Shown: one piece after another, positions 34,410 through 43,381 of the stretch | Layout: each line of letters starts with the position of its first letter | Position numbering within the stretch: the first letter of the stretch is position 1 | NCBI RefSeq assembly: GCF_021389975.1 | Contig: NZ_CP089981.1 | Coordinates: 824,501 to 888,500 of the forward strand | Origin: Fulvivirga ulvae | Lineage (GTDB): Bacteria > Bacteroidota > Bacteroidia > Cytophagales > Cyclobacteriaceae | Direction: 5' to 3' | Length of the DNA: 64,000 nt | Notes under the pieces: generated by a model | Seen by the model: the letters and a program-made list of their open reading frames with translations, nothing else | What the model was told of the DNA's origin: nothing | The model's database searches: none | Translations under genes and position numbers: made by a program

Positions 34410-35204
34410 TTAGTTCAATATTTCAGTGCAGTGCTCCCAATTCATTGATTTCGCATAATCCAGAGCCGTTTTTCCATGTCCGGATGTTAGGGTTTTATCT
34501 ACACCCAATCTTAATAAAATTTCAATACTAATTTTGTTTCCGGCAATGGCTTCTTTATGCAGGAGATTAAGTCCATTTTCGTCTATAGCAGTCAATTCAT
34601 TTGGATTCTCCTCCAAAAATTCCCCAAGCTTCTCTGCCATGTTTTTACTCATCGGATGGTCAACCAGATTTTCTGTCCTTTCCTTTTGCTCATAAGCCAA
34701 CAAAACTTCATTGTAATCACCAAAGTCCAGGCCCCACGCTTCATCATGATTTTGCCTTTCCATATCATTCATTCCTGAACGAATAACCTGAATAGTGAAC
34801 CCACCATAGGTTTTCCCTTGAATTGAAAACATCCAATCGCTTATTTCACTCACTTTTTTATGTACAACATCTCCTTTTGCAACATTAGTTAGGTCATTGG
34901 GCTGATTTACCAATTCACCAATAATTGTCTCTCCATCAAAGTTGATATTGTTAATCCACATATGCTCAACTACTGGTTCAGGCTGTCCATCCATTTTCTG
35001 TTCAAACGGAATTTTCACCATCGCAAAATCAAGGGCTGGAATTATTCTTCTATATTCCCAATATAACTCTCTCCAGAAATACTTAAAATTCTTTTGAGCA
35101 TCCTGCGAAGCTTCCTCCATTAGCCTGTCTTGCTGGGCAAAAAAAACGGTACTATCTTTTTCTTCACTGTTTTTCTTACCAAATAAATTTGAAAATAATC
35201 CCAT
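34410..35204 (-). CDS. DUF2314 protein with C-terminal ankyrin repeats
   Basis: The 264-residue protein has a central DUF2314 domain (residues about 85-165: HMWINNINFDGETIIGELVNQPND, GDVVHKKVSEISDWMFSIQGKTYGGFTIQVIR) and two ankyrin-like repeats near the C-terminus (ENGLNLLHKEAIAGNKISIEILLRLG, GHGKTALDYAKSMN). It has no signal peptide. DUF2314 is of unknown function and turns up in accessory genes; ankyrin repeats bind partners. Its position beside other hypothetical genes suggests accessory content. The function is not known. Confidence 0.75.
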   Translation of the reverse strand: MGLFSNLFGKKNSEEKDSTVFFAQQDRLMEEASQDAQKNFKYFWRELYWEYRRIIPALDFAMVKIPFEQKMDGQPEPVVEHMWINNINFDGETIIGELVNQPNDLTNVAKGDVVHKKVSEISDWMFSIQGKTYGGFTIQVIRSGMNDMERQNHDEAWGLDFGDYNEVLLAYEQKERTENLVDHPMSKNMAEKLGEFLEENPNELTAIDENGLNLLHKEAIAGNKISIEILLRLGVDKTLTSGHGKTALDYAKSMNWEHCTEILN

Positions 35205-35317
35205 ATTCTTTTAGTTTTAATTTTAATCACTTACAACCCTTTAGTAATCTCTGATAGCGAATACACACCGGAATCGAGTATGTTTAGATAAATAAAAATG
35301 TGCACTAGCAGGATCAC

Positions 35318-36121
35318 CTACCGTTCTTCAAACATCTTTTCTATCGTCTTTTGTATCGCAAATAAATCGCTGACTGTAAAAAGGCCAATTGCTTCTTCTA
35401 AATGGCTATTATCAGGTATCATTTCAAGGTTTCCAGCCCTTATCAGATGGACTTGGTTGGCAAAGTCAGGCTGATACTTCATACCATAAATCGCGAAATG
35501 CGCTATACGGACTTTCCCGTCATTATATTTCTCTCCTTTAGCTTTTAACGCTGTTATATCTTCTATGGCAGGTTTATTTTCAAAGACACTGTCATAAAAT
35601 TCAAGTATTGGACTTTCATTTACACCTGTTAATTCATGGATGTAGGCAACGTAGTATTTATCATCCAACTTAATAGACACTATATCATTCGGTCTAAAAA
35701 AAGTAGTGTTTTTCGGTATTTTTGGCCTTCTTTTCCACTCCAACGGTTTTGTGAGTAGCAAGTCCTTTATTTGAGGGGATTTTCTATAAAAGTCATCGCT
35801 TAAAACAACCGCCTCATTTAGGTGGTCTATAGCATTAATAGCTTTATCAGTAATTATTTTGTCAGACAATCCATACTTATGAAGCAAAGTTGCAAGCGTT
35901 AAAACAACCTTTTCTTTATAATGTATGGCTATTCCATCCTCCGCCAACAGGACACAGTCCCAGCGAGTTAATAATAGAGGCAAAACATATGATGGTATAT
36001 CCTTAATGCTTCCTCCTCTTTTTAAGGACATAGTCAAGTTGATCAGCCTTATCAGGTCTTCTTCTATTGCCTGGGCTAGTTGTCCGACACCTATTTTGTC
36101 TATAATTTGTTTGTGCTTCAT
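35318..36121 (-). CDS. Hypothetical protein, two-part architecture
   Basis: The 267-residue protein has a helical N-terminal half (VGQLAQAIEEDLIRLINLTMSLKR...) and a beta-rich C-terminal half beginning FFRPNDIVSIKLDDKYYVAYIHELTG, which resembles the SH3-like immunity-protein domains (Imm26 type), ending KTIEKMFEER. I do not recognise it with certainty. It lies beside a DUF2314-ankyrin gene, and both could be accessory. An immunity role is only a guess from the wording. Confidence 0.45.
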   Translation of the reverse strand: MKHKQIIDKIGVGQLAQAIEEDLIRLINLTMSLKRGGSIKDIPSYVLPLLLTRWDCVLLAEDGIAIHYKEKVVLTLATLLHKYGLSDKIITDKAINAIDHLNEAVVLSDDFYRKSPQIKDLLLTKPLEWKRRPKIPKNTTFFRPNDIVSIKLDDKYYVAYIHELTGVNESPILEFYDSVFENKPAIEDITALKAKGEKYNDGKVRIAHFAIYGMKYQPDFANQVHLIRAGNLEMIPDNSHLEEAIGLFTVSDLFAIQKTIEKMFEER

Positions 36122-36277
36122 TTCAGTTAATTACAACACACGCTGATGCGGAGAAATGCTGTTTTTATTATTTCAATCTAGATTCAAGCGTTTAGCGCAA
36201 CGATGGCTTGAACTCTATGCACGTCTGATCTCCTTCTATTACTACTCCACCCTACCCCACTAAACAGCAAGCATTAG

Positions 36278-36294
36278 CAAACTTTCAAAGTTTG
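36278..36294. repeat. CAAACTTT-C-AAAGTTTG hairpin, right side of the 33-36 kb block
   Basis: A perfect 8-bp palindrome with a single-base centre. Together with the following GTAAA it gives AAAGTTTGGTAAA, the same 13 bases as in the hairpin at 33065-33099. It is 157 bases downstream of the divergent start of the hypothetical gene at 36121. Confidence 0.5.
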
Positions 36295-36331
36295 GTAAAA
36301 CACAGTTTTCTTTTGAAATTTTAGAATTGGC

Positions 36332-37342
36332 TCAATTTCTTACTGATGATGCCCTTACCACCAACTCCGATGGTACAACACGTCGGCTACTGCTTTCCTT
36401 ATGTTTATTTTTGATCTGATCGAGCAGACATTTTGCTGCTTCAAAACCAATCCTGTCCGGATGATGGCTTACAGAGCTAAGCTGGGGATCTACGATACGG
36501 CAAATTGGGAAATCGCCGAAACCTACAACAGAAACCTGATCTGGCACCTTTATTCCCATGCTTTTGAGCGTGAGTATAGACTCTACCCCCAATTCATCGT
36601 TTACCGTAAATATTCCGTCAATATCAGGATATTTATCAAGGAGCCTTTTGAGGGCCTTCCTTCCTGTTTCAGGATCGAAATCGCACGGTACGATAAGTTC
36701 ATCATCCACCTCCATCCCTTTATTTTTAAGGGCTTCCTTATAGCCCCGCATGCGGTTAAGGCTGGCAGCAAGCGTATCAGGCCCTGAAAGGTGTACTATT
36801 CTTTTACAACCGGAGTCTATCAGATGCGTAACAGCCCTGTGGGCTCCTTTAAAATCTTCGGCCTCAATTTTATGTACATTGAAACTGTCGCTGGTACGGT
36901 CAAAGAGTACGAGGGGTACATTATGCTCTATTACCCTTTGAATGTGCTTAATATTCTTGCTACCCTTGGCCAGGGAAATGAGTAAACCGTCTACTTTAGC
37001 TGACAGAAGTGAAGAAATGTATTTTTTCTCCAGGGTTGGAGACTCGTTGGTCTGACAGATCAAAACCTGGTAATTGTTGGATACGGCGACTTCCTGAATA
37101 CCACTAAGTGCGGATGAAAAGAAGTGACTGGCTATTTTGGGTACCACCACGCCGATGGAAAATGACTTTTTTGTTCGCAGACTGCTTGCCATTTGGTTGA
37201 CATGGTAATTCATCTTTTTTGCCACATCTTTTACCGATTTACGTGTCTCCTCACTAATATCGGGATGTCCGTTTAAAGCTCGTGAAACAGTAGATGGGGA
37301 AATGCCCAAGGCAAGGGCAATGTCTTTGATCGTTACGCTCAT
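36332..37342 (-). CDS. LacI family transcriptional regulator
   Basis: The 336-residue protein has an N-terminal LacI helix-turn-helix (VTIKDIALALGISPSTVSRALNGHPDISEETRKSV), the hinge region (VNQMASSLRTKKS), and a periplasmic-binding-like ligand domain (IGVVVPKIASHFFSSALSGIQE..., DGLLISLAKG, GIFTVNDELGVESI). It probably senses a sugar or related ligand and represses genes; no sugar-utilisation genes are near, so the target is unknown. It is upstream of the tRNA-Leu pair. Confidence 0.92.
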   Translation of the reverse strand: MSVTIKDIALALGISPSTVSRALNGHPDISEETRKSVKDVAKKMNYHVNQMASSLRTKKSFSIGVVVPKIASHFFSSALSGIQEVAVSNNYQVLICQTNESPTLEKKYISSLLSAKVDGLLISLAKGSKNIKHIQRVIEHNVPLVLFDRTSDSFNVHKIEAEDFKGAHRAVTHLIDSGCKRIVHLSGPDTLAASLNRMRGYKEALKNKGMEVDDELIVPCDFDPETGRKALKRLLDKYPDIDGIFTVNDELGVESILTLKSMGIKVPDQVSVVGFGDFPICRIVDPQLSSVSHHPDRIGFEAAKCLLDQIKNKHKESSSRRVVPSELVVRASSVRN

Positions 37343-37533
37343 GTTAATGTTTAATAAGTCATATAAAATAAAGCATTAGAAAGCATAATAACGAGGTTTT
37401 ATCGATGGAAATTAACATTGATGTATTTTTGATGCGTATAAAACGGTTAAAATGCCGCTAATGACAAGGATTTGGGCAAACCTTTAACAAAAAATATAAA
37501 CAGGTGTAAATTAGGGGATTAAAAAGAAAAGTG

Positions 37534-37617
37534 TGCCGAAGAAGGGATTCGAACCCCCACGACCGTAAAGTCACATGTCCCTGAAACATGCGTGTCTACC
37601 AGTTTCACCACTTCGGC
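37534..37617 (-). tRNA. tRNA-Leu (anticodon CAG)
   Basis: The minus-strand sequence begins GCCGAAG and ends CTTCGGC plus a discriminator A. The anticodon stem is CATGT/ACATG with loop TTCAGGG, so the anticodon is CAG, reading CUG. The 84-base length, a long variable arm and GGTTCGAATCC (T arm) fit a class II leucine tRNA. CCA is not encoded. It lies 49 bases downstream of the other tRNA-Leu. Confidence 0.95.
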
Positions 37618-37666
37618 ATATACTTTCAAAAAGAACTTAACTGTATAAAACAGTCGACTGTTTATG

Positions 37667-37751
37667 TGCGCACGAGAGGAATCGAACCTCCACGGCCGCA
37701 ATGGCCACCAGGCCCTCAACCTGGCGCGTCTACCAATTCCGCCACGTGCGC
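37667..37751 (-). tRNA. tRNA-Leu (anticodon GAG)
   Basis: The minus-strand sequence begins GCGCACG and ends CGTGCGC plus A. The anticodon arm is CCAGG-TTGAGGG-CCTGG, giving the anticodon GAG, which reads CUC/CUU. The variable arm is long, as in other leucine tRNAs, and CCA is not encoded. It is transcribed first, followed by the CAG isoacceptor. Confidence 0.95.
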
Positions 37752-37922
37752 TTACATGATCATTGGCCCAAAAGGGCCTCAAAAGTAATAAGGTTTTATT
37801 TTATAACCAATAGTTATTACTGGTCAATTTCAAGGAATATTTCGCTGCTAAAAAAACCAGATCAAAACACTGATTAACAGACAAATAAACAGAGATAATG
37901 CTGAAGTCAATTGAAAATATTT

Positions 37923-38873
37923 TCACTTCCTCCATACAGAATTGACAAAGTAGCGTCTCGAATCGTAAAAATTGCGGACTATATCGAACCCTACCTGCGA
38001 GGCCAGGCTTTCGATATCTTTCATGCCATATTTCTGAGAGATTTCCATATGTATTGGCTCCCAGGCATCAAATGTAATAGTGGTATCCATAATTTCGACC
38101 GTTTGTGACTTTGTACTTATAAGGTAGCTGGTAGTAGTGCCGGTAAGTGGATCATAGGTGGGAAAGTGCCTGAATGCCGACAAATCAAAATTGCCCTTCA
38201 GCTCCCTGTTGATCCTGGTCAGCAAATTGAAATTAAAATCCCTGGTAACGCCCCGTTTATCATTATAGGCATTGAGAATAACCTGCGGGTCCTTTTTCAG
38301 ATCAAAGCCTATGAACAGCAGGTCGCCATCATTCAGGCCTTCATAGAGTCCCTTCAAAAAAGAGATCGCCTGAGACTGCCGGAAGTTACCAATGTTTGAG
38401 CCCAGAAACAGTACTACATTTCGGGTCCCTCCATTTTCCAGTTCCCGCAATGCCTTCATATACTCGTTTTGAATGCCTTCTACTTTTAATGAGGGGAACT
38501 CTTCTTCCAGTGAAGTCTCCAGTATTTGCAAAACATTGCCCGATATATCTATGGGACGATAACGAAAATCCACCTTGGCATTTAAAAAGCACTCCAGCAA
38601 TACCTTGGTTTTATAGCCATCTCCGGCACCAAACTCCACAAGGTTAAATTTAGAAGTTCCTCCGATAAACAGGTCCAGGATTTGCTGCTGATGGGTTTCC
38701 AGGATCTCATACTCACACCGGGTCAGGTAGTACTCTTCCAGGTTCATGATCTCCTGAAATATCCTGTCCCCGTTTTCATCATAAAAATATTTGGAAGATA
38801 AGGTCTTCGGTGTTGCGCTAAGCCCACTAAGCACATCTTGAGCAAACTGGGTAATCACAAGTTGGTCGTCCAT
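37923..38873 (-). CDS. egtD: L-histidine N-alpha-methyltransferase EgtD
   Basis: The 316-residue protein matches EgtD: PKTLSSKYFYDENGDRIFQEIMNLEEYYLTRCEYEIL at the start, the SAM-binding VEFGAGDGYKTKVLLE (about residue 79), NVVLFLGSNIGNF (about 150), and the C-terminal LISTKSQTVEIMDTTITFDAWEPIHMEISQKYGM. It trimethylates histidine to hercynine, the first ergothioneine step. It is cotranscribed with egtB, whose stop is 14 bases upstream. Substrate SAM again depends on methionine metabolism. Confidence 0.93.
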   Translation of the reverse strand: MDDQLVITQFAQDVLSGLSATPKTLSSKYFYDENGDRIFQEIMNLEEYYLTRCEYEILETHQQQILDLFIGGTSKFNLVEFGAGDGYKTKVLLECFLNAKVDFRYRPIDISGNVLQILETSLEEEFPSLKVEGIQNEYMKALRELENGGTRNVVLFLGSNIGNFRQSQAISFLKGLYEGLNDGDLLFIGFDLKKDPQVILNAYNDKRGVTRDFNFNLLTRINRELKGNFDLSAFRHFPTYDPLTGTTTSYLISTKSQTVEIMDTTITFDAWEPIHMEISQKYGMKDIESLASQVGFDIVRNFYDSRRYFVNSVWRK

Positions 38874-38887
38874 TGAAAAATTGTTTA

Positions 38888-40147
38888 TTATTGGTTTTTT
38901 GCCAGTCTAATCCCTGAAAACATCCATCTGAGATGCGGGTGAAAAAAATTCCTGTAAGTAGCACGAATATGATCCATAGGTGTAGCACATGACCCTCCTT
39001 TCAATACCATTTGGTTGATCATAAATTTACCATTATATTCCCCTACTGCACCCTCTGGTGCTTTATAAAAAGGATACGGAAGGTATGCACTGTTAGTCCA
39101 TTCCCACACATCACCATACATTTGATTATAGCCACCTCTCCGGGCCACAGGCTGAAAGTTTTCCGTTTCCATAAAGTTGCTAAATTCATTTACGCCGGAG
39201 TGTCGCCTGCACGCCACTTCCCATTCAAACTCAGTAGGCAGGCGCAAGCCCTGCCATTTGGCAAAAGCATCTGCCTCAAAAAAGCTTACATGAGTAACAG
39301 GAGCATTGAGATCCAGTGGTTTAAGCCCTCCATTGAGCGAATATTCGTACCATTGACCATCCATGTTATACCAGTAGGCAGGTGCCTTAATGTTATTGTT
39401 ATTTACCCACTCCCAACCATCAGAGAGCCAGTGCCTGAAATCTTCATACCCCATATCCAGCACAAAATTCAGATATTCGGCATTAGTGACCAGTCTGTCC
39501 ATTATACCATAGTCATGCAAATAAACTTTATGCACTCCCAATTCATTGTCAAAGCAAAAGCCTTCATTATTATAGCCTATTTCGTATAGTCCGCTTTCAA
39601 CTTCGATAAAATCCGGACCGGAAGGCGATGCTTTATCAAAACCGGAGAGGGAATTATTTAAATAAACAGGGAATATTGGATTGTTGCCCAGGATATATTT
39701 TATATCATAACATAACAATTCCTGGTGCTGCTGCTCATGCTGAATACCCAGTTCAAGCAGGTCTGTCAATGGTTTACTTATTTCGTTGTTATCAAGGAAT
39801 TCACCCATATGCTCATTTACATATTGGCGGTAGCGCAGTATTTCTTTAACGGTAGGCCTCGTTATATTGCCACGGTTGGTACGTATTACCCTGGCCCCTA
39901 CACTTTCGTAATAGCTGTTAAAGAGAAAATTATAGTTCTTATCAAAGGGTTTATACCCCTTCATTTCAGGTGCGAGAATAAAAGTTTCGAAAAACCAGGT
40001 AGTATGCCCAAGGTGCCATTTCGGTGGACTTACATCCACAATCGGCTGTACTACATGATCTTCAGGAGTTAAAGGTGAACAAATATCTTCCGTGCGCCGC
40101 CTTACTGAGTCAAACCTTTCTTTAAGGCGCAAATCTTCCAGTACCAT
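38888..40147 (-). CDS. egtB: Ergothioneine biosynthesis sulfoxide synthase EgtB
   Basis: The 419-residue protein combines an N-terminal DinB-like domain (HLGHTTWFFETF and EHQQHQELLCYDIKYIL, which carry the iron-binding His residues of the H...HxxxH type) with a C-terminal formylglycine-generating-enzyme-like domain (about 180-419: FVDFVLDMGYEDF-type start, LRLPTEFEWEVAC, GDVWEWTNSAY, VLKGGSCATP, RATYRNFFHP). EgtB is a mononuclear non-heme iron enzyme that couples hercynine with a thiol (gamma-Glu-Cys or Cys) and oxygen. EgtA, C and E were not seen, which is common where Cys is used directly or a scattered pathway is present. Confidence 0.93.
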   Translation of the reverse strand: MVLEDLRLKERFDSVRRRTEDICSPLTPEDHVVQPIVDVSPPKWHLGHTTWFFETFILAPEMKGYKPFDKNYNFLFNSYYESVGARVIRTNRGNITRPTVKEILRYRQYVNEHMGEFLDNNEISKPLTDLLELGIQHEQQHQELLCYDIKYILGNNPIFPVYLNNSLSGFDKASPSGPDFIEVESGLYEIGYNNEGFCFDNELGVHKVYLHDYGIMDRLVTNAEYLNFVLDMGYEDFRHWLSDGWEWVNNNNIKAPAYWYNMDGQWYEYSLNGGLKPLDLNAPVTHVSFFEADAFAKWQGLRLPTEFEWEVACRRHSGVNEFSNFMETENFQPVARRGGYNQMYGDVWEWTNSAYLPYPFYKAPEGAVGEYNGKFMINQMVLKGGSCATPMDHIRATYRNFFHPHLRWMFSGIRLAKNQ

Positions 40148-40579
40148 TTTTTGCAGAGGTTTTTTTCTAAATTACGGGATGCATGGCAGAATAGTAAATT
40201 CAAACTGCTATTATTTACCTGCATCAGCATTTAGAACAACAAAAATGGCGCTAATGTTAAATAAAAGGCATTATTCTTTAGAAAACCTTTTATGGCACCT
40301 CATGGTAAAATAGAAAAACGTTGTAAAAAATAAAGCCATAGACACCAGACAAAAAAAGATTATCATTCTTTTTAAATTTAGTGTTTGTGTAAAATTCGCT
40401 TCTTTTATGAAACAAAACCAGCAAAAGTTTGGTTTGCAAGCACAGATGTAAGGTTAAACATCTAGTATTGCATTAAAAATAATTCTAAAGATCGCCCAAG
40501 TCATGAAATCAGCACTCTAAAGTGATCCGTTTCAAGTATCTTGGTGCTATTTATATCAATTAATCAACAAAGGTAACTT
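40148..40579. other. Intergenic region between divergent egtB and subtilase genes (432 bp)
   Basis: Both adjacent genes start from this region. It is AT-rich; no TAnnTTTG with good spacing, no ORF and no strong hairpin was found. A TAG-T-GTTTG near 40380 is one base off the -7 consensus spacing and is not called. Confidence 0.4.
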
Positions 40580-42226
40580 ATGAAAAGAAGTGTTAGAGGG
40601 TTCCTGCTAATTTTGCTTACAGCAAGTTCGCTTACAGGCATTCAGGCGCAGGGAACGGTACAGGAAAATGCTCAGCTCCCTCCTAAAGAGTGGTTTATTT
40701 TGGATCCGGCCAAGGATAAAGTGCAGGGAGTAAGCGTAGAGAAGGCTTATAATACCATCTTAAAAGGAAAAAAATCAGAAACCGTAACAGTGGCAGTGAT
40801 CGATTCCGGTGTTGACATAGACCATGAAGACCTTCAGGGTAAGATCTGGGTAAACGAGAAAGAAATTGCCGACAATGGCATTGATGATGATAATAACGGG
40901 TACATCGATGATAAATACGGATGGAATTTTATCGGGGGAAAGGATGGCAGAAATGTAGAGCAGGATACTTATGAGCTTACCCGGATCTACGTAACCCTTA
41001 AAGAGAAATATGGTGATATAGACCCTAAAAAGGTCAGAAAAAAGGATAAGGAAGAGTACAACTACTGGATCAAAGTAAAGGAAGATTTTGAAAAAACGTA
41101 TGACGAAGCCCACCAACAGTACAACTTTTACTCAAATCTCAGAGACAACATTGTCAGGTTCCATGTTTTGCTTAAGGCCTATCTTGGTGTGGAGCAGCTT
41201 TCATTGGATGACCTGAGGGGCATCGACTCCCAGGATTCTGTGATACTTACGGCGCGAAATATTATAGGTATGATATATCAGAATGTAGGAGAAGATGCTG
41301 ATTTTGATAATATCGCCAAAGAGCTTGACGGAGCCGTCGAACATTTTGGAAACCAGGTAAACTTCGCTTTTAATACTGAGTTTGACCCAAGAGCAATTGT
41401 AGGCGACAACTATAACGATCCATATGAGAAGGGGTATGGCAATAACAATGTAAAAGGGCATGACCCAAGCCATGGCACGCATGTTGCCGGCATTATAGCT
41501 GCAAACCGAAATAATGAGCTGGGCATAAAGGGAATAGCTGATAATGTAAAGATCATGGTAGTGCGTGCAGTTCCTGATGGAGATGAACGAGACAAAGATG
41601 TGGCCAATGCCATTATTTATGCCGTTGATAACGGGGCTCAGATTATCAACATGAGCTTCGGCAAATCATATTCACCACAAAAAGAAGCTGTGGACAAGGC
41701 GGTTAAATATGCTGAGAGCAAGGGCGTATTACTGGTACATGCCGCAGGTAACAGTTCAAAAGATATTGACAATGGAAAAAATTTCCCTACAAAAAATTAT
41801 GCAGGCTCGAAAAGCAAAGCCGCAAACTGGCTTGAAGTAGGTGCTTCGGCATGGGGAGAAGGTGAAGATTTTGTAGGTAATTTTTCCAATTATGGTAAAG
41901 AGACTGTTGACGTATTCGCCCCGGGAGTGGAAATTTACTCCACCACACCAAACAACAACTACGAGTCGTTTAACGGAACAAGCATGGCAGCCCCTAATAC
42001 GGCAGGTGTAGCGGCGCTATTGATGTCATACTACCCTGAGCTAACAGCCTTTCAGATAAAGGACATTATTACAAAGTCATCAAGAAAATTTGAACACCTG
42101 AAAGTGACCAGACCGGGCAAGGAAGACCTTGTAGATTTCAGGGACCTCTCCATTAGCGGTGGCCTGATCAATGCCTATGAGGCGCTGAAAATGGCAGAGT
42201 CAATGGTAATGGACAAGAAAAACTAA
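40580..42226 (+). CDS. Secreted subtilisin-like serine peptidase (S8) with a long insertion
   Basis: The 548-residue protein has a signal peptide (LLTASSLTGIQAQG) and the S8 triad: D75 in VAVIDSGVDIDH, H298 in SHGTHVAGIIAANRN and S468 in NGTSMAAPNTAGVAALL. Asp and His are more than 220 residues apart, against about 30 in subtilisin; the insertion (about 105-290) is a charged helical part (KYGDIDPKKVRKKDKEEYNYW). This long-spacer form is seen in other Bacteroidota peptidases. It likely acts outside the cell or in the periplasm. The Asn of the oxyanion hole is in LVHAAGNSSK. Confidence 0.92.
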   Translation: MKRSVRGFLLILLTASSLTGIQAQGTVQENAQLPPKEWFILDPAKDKVQGVSVEKAYNTILKGKKSETVTVAVIDSGVDIDHEDLQGKIWVNEKEIADNGIDDDNNGYIDDKYGWNFIGGKDGRNVEQDTYELTRIYVTLKEKYGDIDPKKVRKKDKEEYNYWIKVKEDFEKTYDEAHQQYNFYSNLRDNIVRFHVLLKAYLGVEQLSLDDLRGIDSQDSVILTARNIIGMIYQNVGEDADFDNIAKELDGAVEHFGNQVNFAFNTEFDPRAIVGDNYNDPYEKGYGNNNVKGHDPSHGTHVAGIIAANRNNELGIKGIADNVKIMVVRAVPDGDERDKDVANAIIYAVDNGAQIINMSFGKSYSPQKEAVDKAVKYAESKGVLLVHAAGNSSKDIDNGKNFPTKNYAGSKSKAANWLEVGASAWGEGEDFVGNFSNYGKETVDVFAPGVEIYSTTPNNNYESFNGTSMAAPNTAGVAALLMSYYPELTAFQIKDIITKSSRKFEHLKVTRPGKEDLVDFRDLSISGGLINAYEALKMAESMVMDKKN

Positions 42227-42252
42227 TAGTTATAAATAATTGTCTTGAAAAT

Positions 42253-42280
42253 AAAACCAGCCTAACTTTAGGCTGGTTTT
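42253..42280. terminator. Bidirectional intrinsic terminator after the subtilase gene
   Basis: AAAACCAGCCTA (42253-42264), loop ACTT and TAGGCTGGTTTT (42269-42280): a perfect 12-bp stem flanked by A- and T-runs. It ends the subtilase transcript, 20 bases before the next gene. Confidence 0.88.
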
Positions 42281-42299
42281 ATTCATTTATACAACTCAT

Positions 42300-42737
42300 A
42301 TGGAAATACTACGACATGCACATTCGGGCCTCAGATGGTTTGTACTTATTGCTTTGATCCTTGCTATAATTAATGCAGTTGGAAAAACCAACGGCTCCAA
42401 ACCTTTCACAGCCAAGGATAAGAAGTATGGTCTGTTTGCATTAATCTTCACCCATTTACAATTCGTACTGGGACTGATACTATACTTCACTAGCCCAAAA
42501 GTAGTTTTTGCCGCCTCTGCCATGAAGAGCAATGTATTGAGGTTCTTTCTGGTAGAGCATATATTGATCATGCTGGTGGCAGTAGTGCTTATCACTATTG
42601 GCTATAGCAAGTCTAAGCGTGCCCAGACAGATGGCAAGAAATTTAAATTTATTCTCATATTTTATTTAATAGGCCTTATACTAATACTTGCAGGTATTCC
42701 CTGGCCATTTCTGAATTATGGAGGGTCATGGTTCTAA
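42300..42737 (+). CDS. Four-helix membrane protein of the 'cytochrome b'-like group
   Basis: The 145-residue protein has four membrane helices with His residues placed near the membrane faces: HAHSGLRW at the start, THLQFVLG in helix 2, VEHILIMLV in helix 3. This pattern is shared with small Bacteroidota proteins often annotated as cytochrome b, in which the His could bind heme, but heme binding is not proven by the sequence. It overlaps the macro-domain gene by 20 bases, so the two are cotranscribed. The last helix ends at the C-terminus with WPFLNYGGSWF. Confidence 0.7.
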   Translation: MEILRHAHSGLRWFVLIALILAIINAVGKTNGSKPFTAKDKKYGLFALIFTHLQFVLGLILYFTSPKVVFAASAMKSNVLRFFLVEHILIMLVAVVLITIGYSKSKRAQTDGKKFKFILIFYLIGLILILAGIPWPFLNYGGSWF

Positions 42738-43236
42738 AATAGATTCCAGAATCCGGCTTGAGCAGGGCGACATTACCCTGCTTAAGGTGGATGCTATAGT
42801 AAATGCAGCCAATCACTCACTGCTTGGAGGCGGAGGTGTAGATGGCGCTATCCATAAAGCTGCAGGACCTCAGCTTCTGGAGTTTAATAAAAAACTGGGC
42901 GGTTGTAATACAGGTGAGGCAAAAATAAGCCCAGGATTTGAGTTACCTGCTCGGTTTGTTATTTCTACTGTGGGCCCTGTATGGAAAGGTGGCACTCACA
43001 ATGAGGACGAACTACTGGTAAGTTGTTACCGTCGTAGCCTCGAGGTAGCCGTTGAAAATAGCCTTACTTCTATTGCATTCCCCTCTATCAGTACCGGTGT
43101 ATACGGGTTCCCTTTTGAAAGGGCCTGTAAAATCGCTTTAACCGCAATCAACACCTTTTTGGAAAGAAACCTTAATCTTCAAAAGGTGATTTTAATTACA
43201 TTCAGTACAGAAGACTATCTGTCTATTAAAAAGTAA
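42718..43236 (+). CDS. Macro domain protein, ADP-ribose deacylase type
   Basis: The 172-residue protein is a MacroD-type domain: EQGDITLLKVDAIVNAANHSLLGGGGVDGAIHKAAGP (Asn and Asp of the ADP-ribose pocket), GEAKISPGFELPARFVISTVGPVW, and IAFPSISTGVYGFPFERA. It would remove acetyl or mono-ADP-ribose groups from ADP-ribose or proteins, in the cytosol. The start overlaps the preceding membrane-protein gene by 20 bases. The enzyme's own substrate in this organism is unknown. Confidence 0.92.
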   Translation: MEGHGSKIDSRIRLEQGDITLLKVDAIVNAANHSLLGGGGVDGAIHKAAGPQLLEFNKKLGGCNTGEAKISPGFELPARFVISTVGPVWKGGTHNEDELLVSCYRRSLEVAVENSLTSIAFPSISTGVYGFPFERACKIALTAINTFLERNLNLQKVILITFSTEDYLSIKK

Positions 43237-43381
43237 TCTGTCATTTTTTCTTACATAGAGTCGTGTCTTTATTGTAATTGTGGCCATTATTACCCACTTT
43301 ACAACAGTGCAGATTTTGTAACAATCAGCTTAAAACATCTTCTTAATGCTTTAGCCAAAGTGGCATTATTTTTTTTGTACT

